This document shows, piece by piece, positions 16,701 to 17,901 of a stretch of 17,901 nt of DNA. The translations under genes and the position numbers were made by a program. A model generated the notes under the pieces. It made no database searches, was not told the origin of the DNA, and was given only the letters and a program-made list of their open reading frames with translations. Source of the DNA: Planctomycetota bacterium. GTDB lineage: Bacteria > Planctomycetota > Phycisphaerae > UBA1845. Within the stretch, counting starts at the first letter, position 1, and every line of letters starts with the position of its first letter. The stretch spans positions 1 to 17,901 of the forward strand of contig JAJRUK010000362.1 of NCBI GenBank assembly GCA_024277835.1, given 5' to 3'.

Positions 16701-16822
16701 AAAAGAAACGCAACCTGGCGGATAAAATTGTTGGCAGCGGTGAGAGCTGGCTCACGGAGCTTTCGACGGACGCCCTGCGCGACCTCTTTGAACTTTCGCG
16801 CGACGCCGTAGGAGACGACTAA
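13721..16822 (+). CDS. SNF2-family DEAD/DEAH-like helicase with altered Walker A
   Basis: A 1033-residue protein from TTG 13721, which has GGAG 8 nt upstream; ATG 13757 (MIDLHAIW) is the alternative and matches how related proteins begin. The N-terminal half (to about 545) is the extension found in bacterial SNF2 proteins, including a DUF3670-like part near 430-545. The SNF2 ATPase follows: LRPYQLKGMQWL, motif I LADDMGLSKT (Lys588), motif II DEAQ (683-686), motif III TGTP (711-714), the C-terminal helicase lobe with LLSLKAGGFGLNLT, and motif VI QATDRVHRIGQ (960-970). Everything is canonical except Ser587 in place of the Walker A glycine before the lysine. Such proteins are ATP-driven double-stranded-DNA translocases that remodel protein-DNA or polymerase-DNA complexes. 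The next gene begins 5 nt downstream. Confidence 0.93.
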   Translation: MTAAKWPSTPLYMIDLHAIWTDRALHLWGMSEEATKNGHRHSGNGNGSPARYPQAVSIDQLRSLAGDNWENLLIADAKSSEMSLRLPTQPNGKPTATEEPLSTYAVPTLAFGPADAIDLLSSLPREPDDGVAIGGSLRYWSRASELVLELLARQAFVPALHRGANDAYRGYWRVVVDDEITSEKLRRLIVSMPPVCRCEAIDEDSPQAATLLESFLWTSVDCLVRRCLSGDELAHSLQEHSEETLTPQMRWLRALVGDESAVSGSADENAKVHLVVREWIGRLEPALPPRSCRSCFRLHAPDEDGEPDVWRLTLHVQATSDASLIVDAGDLSASLETEPTILQRPFDNAMEQLRTDVVQATRHFPPLLPCGDTNGPVECSFGAAEAYNFLRNAAPILESEGHGVFLPSWWRRGGPRLQMQLGLKPTTENVGLDSKAIRLDSLVAYDWHVAIGDKELSLEEISALAHSKEPLLRVHDQWVEIQPADAQAALTFLQQHPAGEMTLFEAIRQCYIADDLETGIPMAGFRAEGWVRLLLDSTDFHASIDDLPQPENFDGELRPYQLKGMQWLSFLSRLGLGACLADDMGLSKTIQMIALWLTERKEGKSPGPTLLVVPMSLVGNWQREIARFGESLRVLVHHGLDRYTGQRFVEEAEQHDIVISTYALAHRDFDHLTEVKWHRIALDEAQNIKNSAAKQSVAVRSLRALHRVALTGTPVENRLSELWSIMNFLNPGYLGQAGDFRRRFAVPIERHHDEHRGLRLRQLIRPFVLRRLKSDPTVQVDLPAKMEMKVYCNLTKEQAALYEAMVNSMMAQIDQSEGIQRRGLVLATLVKLKQICNHPAHFLADDSAIPKRSGKCDRLTDMLEEALQEGDRALVFTQFKQMGSLLKPHLEHAFGQEVLFLHGGLNRKKRDEIVERFQNEGDEPRVMLLSLKAGGFGLNLTAANHVFHFDRWWNPAVEDQATDRVHRIGQVKQVQVHKFVCIGTLEERIDAMLEKKRNLADKIVGSGESWLTELSTDALRDLFELSRDAVGDD

Positions 16823-16827
16823 CGACC

Positions 16828-17187
16828 ATGAAAACCATCCGACCCGGTGCCCGACGTGCGATCCCTGCTGATCCAGCGCCGGTCCCCGTTGCGCCGATTC
16901 GCAAGCCCCCGCCGACGCAGTACGACGACGAGCTTCCGGAATCCGTAAAGGTTGTTCCAACGATCTATCCGCCATCGGCTCCGCTCGAAGAGTCGCTCGA
17001 TTCCTTTTGGACGACAGGCGAAGAATTCGACGGCGTCGAGATTGCGATCGAACCACCGGAGAGGCCGCTGGGCGTGCTGGAAAAGCTGGGACCATCCCCG
17101 TTCCCTCGGGGCGGGTTCCCAATGGTCGGATTCCTCGCAACGACGTACGACAAAGTCGGTCGATATGCATTAGAGCGGAAACAGTAG
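16828..17187 (+). CDS. Small proline-rich protein of unknown function, downstream of SNF2 gene
   Basis: A 119-residue protein not recognised. The N-terminal 55 residues are rich in proline, basic at first (MKTIRPGARRAIPADPAP) and then acidic, and look disordered. The C-terminal half (LGVLEKLGPSPFPRGGFPMV, then GFLATTYDKVGRYALERK) looks foldable and more constrained. There is no signal peptide or membrane segment. It starts 5 nt after the SNF2 stop, with GGAG at 16811-16814 (13-nt spacing), so it is probably cotranscribed and may be a helicase partner. That role is inference from position only. Confidence 0.7.
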   Translation: MKTIRPGARRAIPADPAPVPVAPIRKPPPTQYDDELPESVKVVPTIYPPSAPLEESLDSFWTTGEEFDGVEIAIEPPERPLGVLEKLGPSPFPRGGFPMVGFLATTYDKVGRYALERKQ

Positions 17188-17237
17188 CGGCGAATGCGAC
17201 TCGACCGGCGTCATCGCACCTCGGTCTTGACGAAAGG

Positions 17238-17246
17238 TGCTAGAAT
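17238..17246 (+). promoter_or_regulatory. Putative extended -10 promoter of tRNA-Thr
   Basis: TG-C-TAGAAT, five of six matches to the -10 consensus with extended TG. TTGACG at 17227-17232 is only 8 nt upstream and too close to serve as -35. Transcription would start near 17253, 16 nt before the tRNA. Confidence 0.5.
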
Positions 17247-17268
17247 CCGTACAAAACTCGCCTGCATC

Positions 17269-17340
17269 GCCAACGTAGCTCAACGGTAGAGCACGGCTTT
17301 CGTAAAGCCGAGGTTGTGGGTTCGAATCCCACCGTTGGCT
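17269..17340 (+). tRNA. tRNA-Thr, anticodon CGU
   Basis: The full cloverleaf is visible: acceptor stem GCCAACG with CGTTGGC (7 bp), D stem GCTC with GAGC, anticodon stem CGGCT with AGCCG and loop TTCGTAA (anticodon CGT, reading ACG codons), variable loop AGGTT, T stem GTGGG with CCCAC and loop TTCGAAT, discriminator base T17340. The 3' CCA is not encoded. The D loop is short (7 nt), giving a 72-nt RNA. Confidence 0.97.
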
Positions 17341-17350
17341 TGGTCTACCC

Positions 17351-17362
17351 CGGTTCGAACCG
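17351..17362. other. 12-bp perfect palindrome next to the tRNA
   Basis: CGGTTCGAACCG, 10 bp after the tRNA end. Its GGTTCGAA core repeats the tRNA T-arm GGTTCGAAT (17319-17327). It may be chance, a small hairpin in the tRNA precursor, or a decayed T-arm copy; no integrase or element boundary is visible. Confidence 0.3.
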
Positions 17363-17394
17363 AACGTTGATCGGAGTCGCGGGGCGGAGTCTGT

Positions 17395-17901
17395 CTAGCC
17401 CCCACTGCGTACTCGCGCGTTGTACGCGGCAGACACATCGCTGCGACTTAGCGTCCCGATGATCTGGCGATCGTCCTTTTCATCGACGACGATCAACGCC
17501 GGAATCCCCTGATCAAGCTTATTCAGGGCGGCGAGAAGAGACTCGCGCGATGTAATAGTCGTTGCGGGTTTAGCCACGTCGCGAGCAATAATCAGATCTG
17601 TCACGTTGATTTCTGTGATGATCCCGCGAATGTCATCCGCGTCGATCACACCGGTCAACTTGTCATCTTCATCAATCACGGGGAAACAATCCTGCAACGT
17701 TTCCGTATAACGTTTGCGCAGCGCGGTAAAGCTCAAATCGCCCTTAACGAAGAGGAGCGAACTGAGATCGTAATCCTACAGCGCCTCGCGAACCGTCATT
17801 CGCTTCAAAACGGCGCTGGCCATCTTGCCGACCTTGCTCGGAGCGTCCAGTCGTGACTGCAACTGCTCCCGATACAGCGTGCATCGACGGCAGAGGATGT
17901 A
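17395..17901 (-). pseudogene. ClC-type chloride channel, C-terminal CBS-domain part, interrupted by in-frame TAG
   Basis: Read on the minus strand from the window edge. The first 41 codons (YILCRRCTLYREQLQSRLDAP, then VLKRMTVREAL) match the cytoplasmic linker and the start of the CBS pair of ClC channel proteins. An amber codon at 17776-17778 follows. The same frame then continues as CBS sequence (DYDLSSLLFVKGDLSFTALR, QDCFPVIDEDDKLTGVIDAD, VTDLIIARDV, ALIVVDEKDD, IIGTLSRSDVSAAYN) to the stop at 17395-17397. A single CAG-to-TAG change would explain it. TTG 17736 could restart a 113-residue CBS fragment but has only a weak ribosome site. The membrane part lies outside the window. The gene converges on the tRNA. 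The alternative is a base error in the assembly. Confidence 0.75.

Noticed and set aside
17227..17246. TTGACG plus TAGAAT as a full -35/-10 promoter for the tRNA
   Set aside because: The spacer is only 8 nt, so only the extended -10 is retained.

Overview
The window looks like chromosomal DNA of a planctomycete (Planctomycetota, possibly Phycisphaerae or a relative). Three things point there: a small membrane protein ending in a zinc ribbon of the type CLECGYDLRG...CSECG, which is widespread in that phylum; a divergent sigma-70 factor with no region 3; and moderately GC-rich codon use. This assignment is inference from protein style, not from a marker gene.

Left part (1-8348): the 3' part of a four-helix-bundle (S23/IVP-like) gene is followed by about eleven 8-bp tandem repeats. 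Then comes a tightly packed seven-gene Bat (aerotolerance-type) operon on the + strand: DUF58 protein, a lipobox-bearing BatD/DUF4381-like membrane protein, BatA (VWA), BatB (VWA), BatC (TPR plus a very charged tail), BatD and BatE (TPR plus SH3). Every junction overlaps, abuts or is separated by 2 nt, so the genes are probably cotranscribed and translationally coupled. The proteins fit a membrane complex in which VWA metal-site domains, periplasmic Ig-like domains and TPR/SH3 modules work together. The MoxR ATPase that normally accompanies DUF58/VWA genes is not in the window and may lie upstream of the four-helix gene.

Middle part (8349-13620): a REP-like imperfect palindrome, the zinc-ribbon membrane protein, an ALDH7-type aldehyde dehydrogenase (alpha-aminoadipate semialdehyde dehydrogenase type) behind an operator-like palindrome, a MacB/FtsX-type ABC permease without its ATPase, and the divergent sigma factor. 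The sigma gene has a long leader with a perfect 9-bp inverted repeat and ends in a strong intrinsic terminator.

Right part (13621-17901): a large SNF2-family helicase whose Walker A glycine is replaced by serine, a small proline-rich companion protein, tRNA-Thr(CGU) and, on the minus strand, the CBS-domain end of a ClC-type chloride channel interrupted by an in-frame amber codon.

No CRISPR array, rRNA, transposase or clear phage gene is visible. The most notable points are the repeat-associated four-helix gene next to the Bat operon, the shared cytoplasmic domain of two Bat proteins, the sigma factor with its palindromic leader, recurring extended -10 promoters, and the two possibly damaged genes (SNF2 Walker A, ClC amber).
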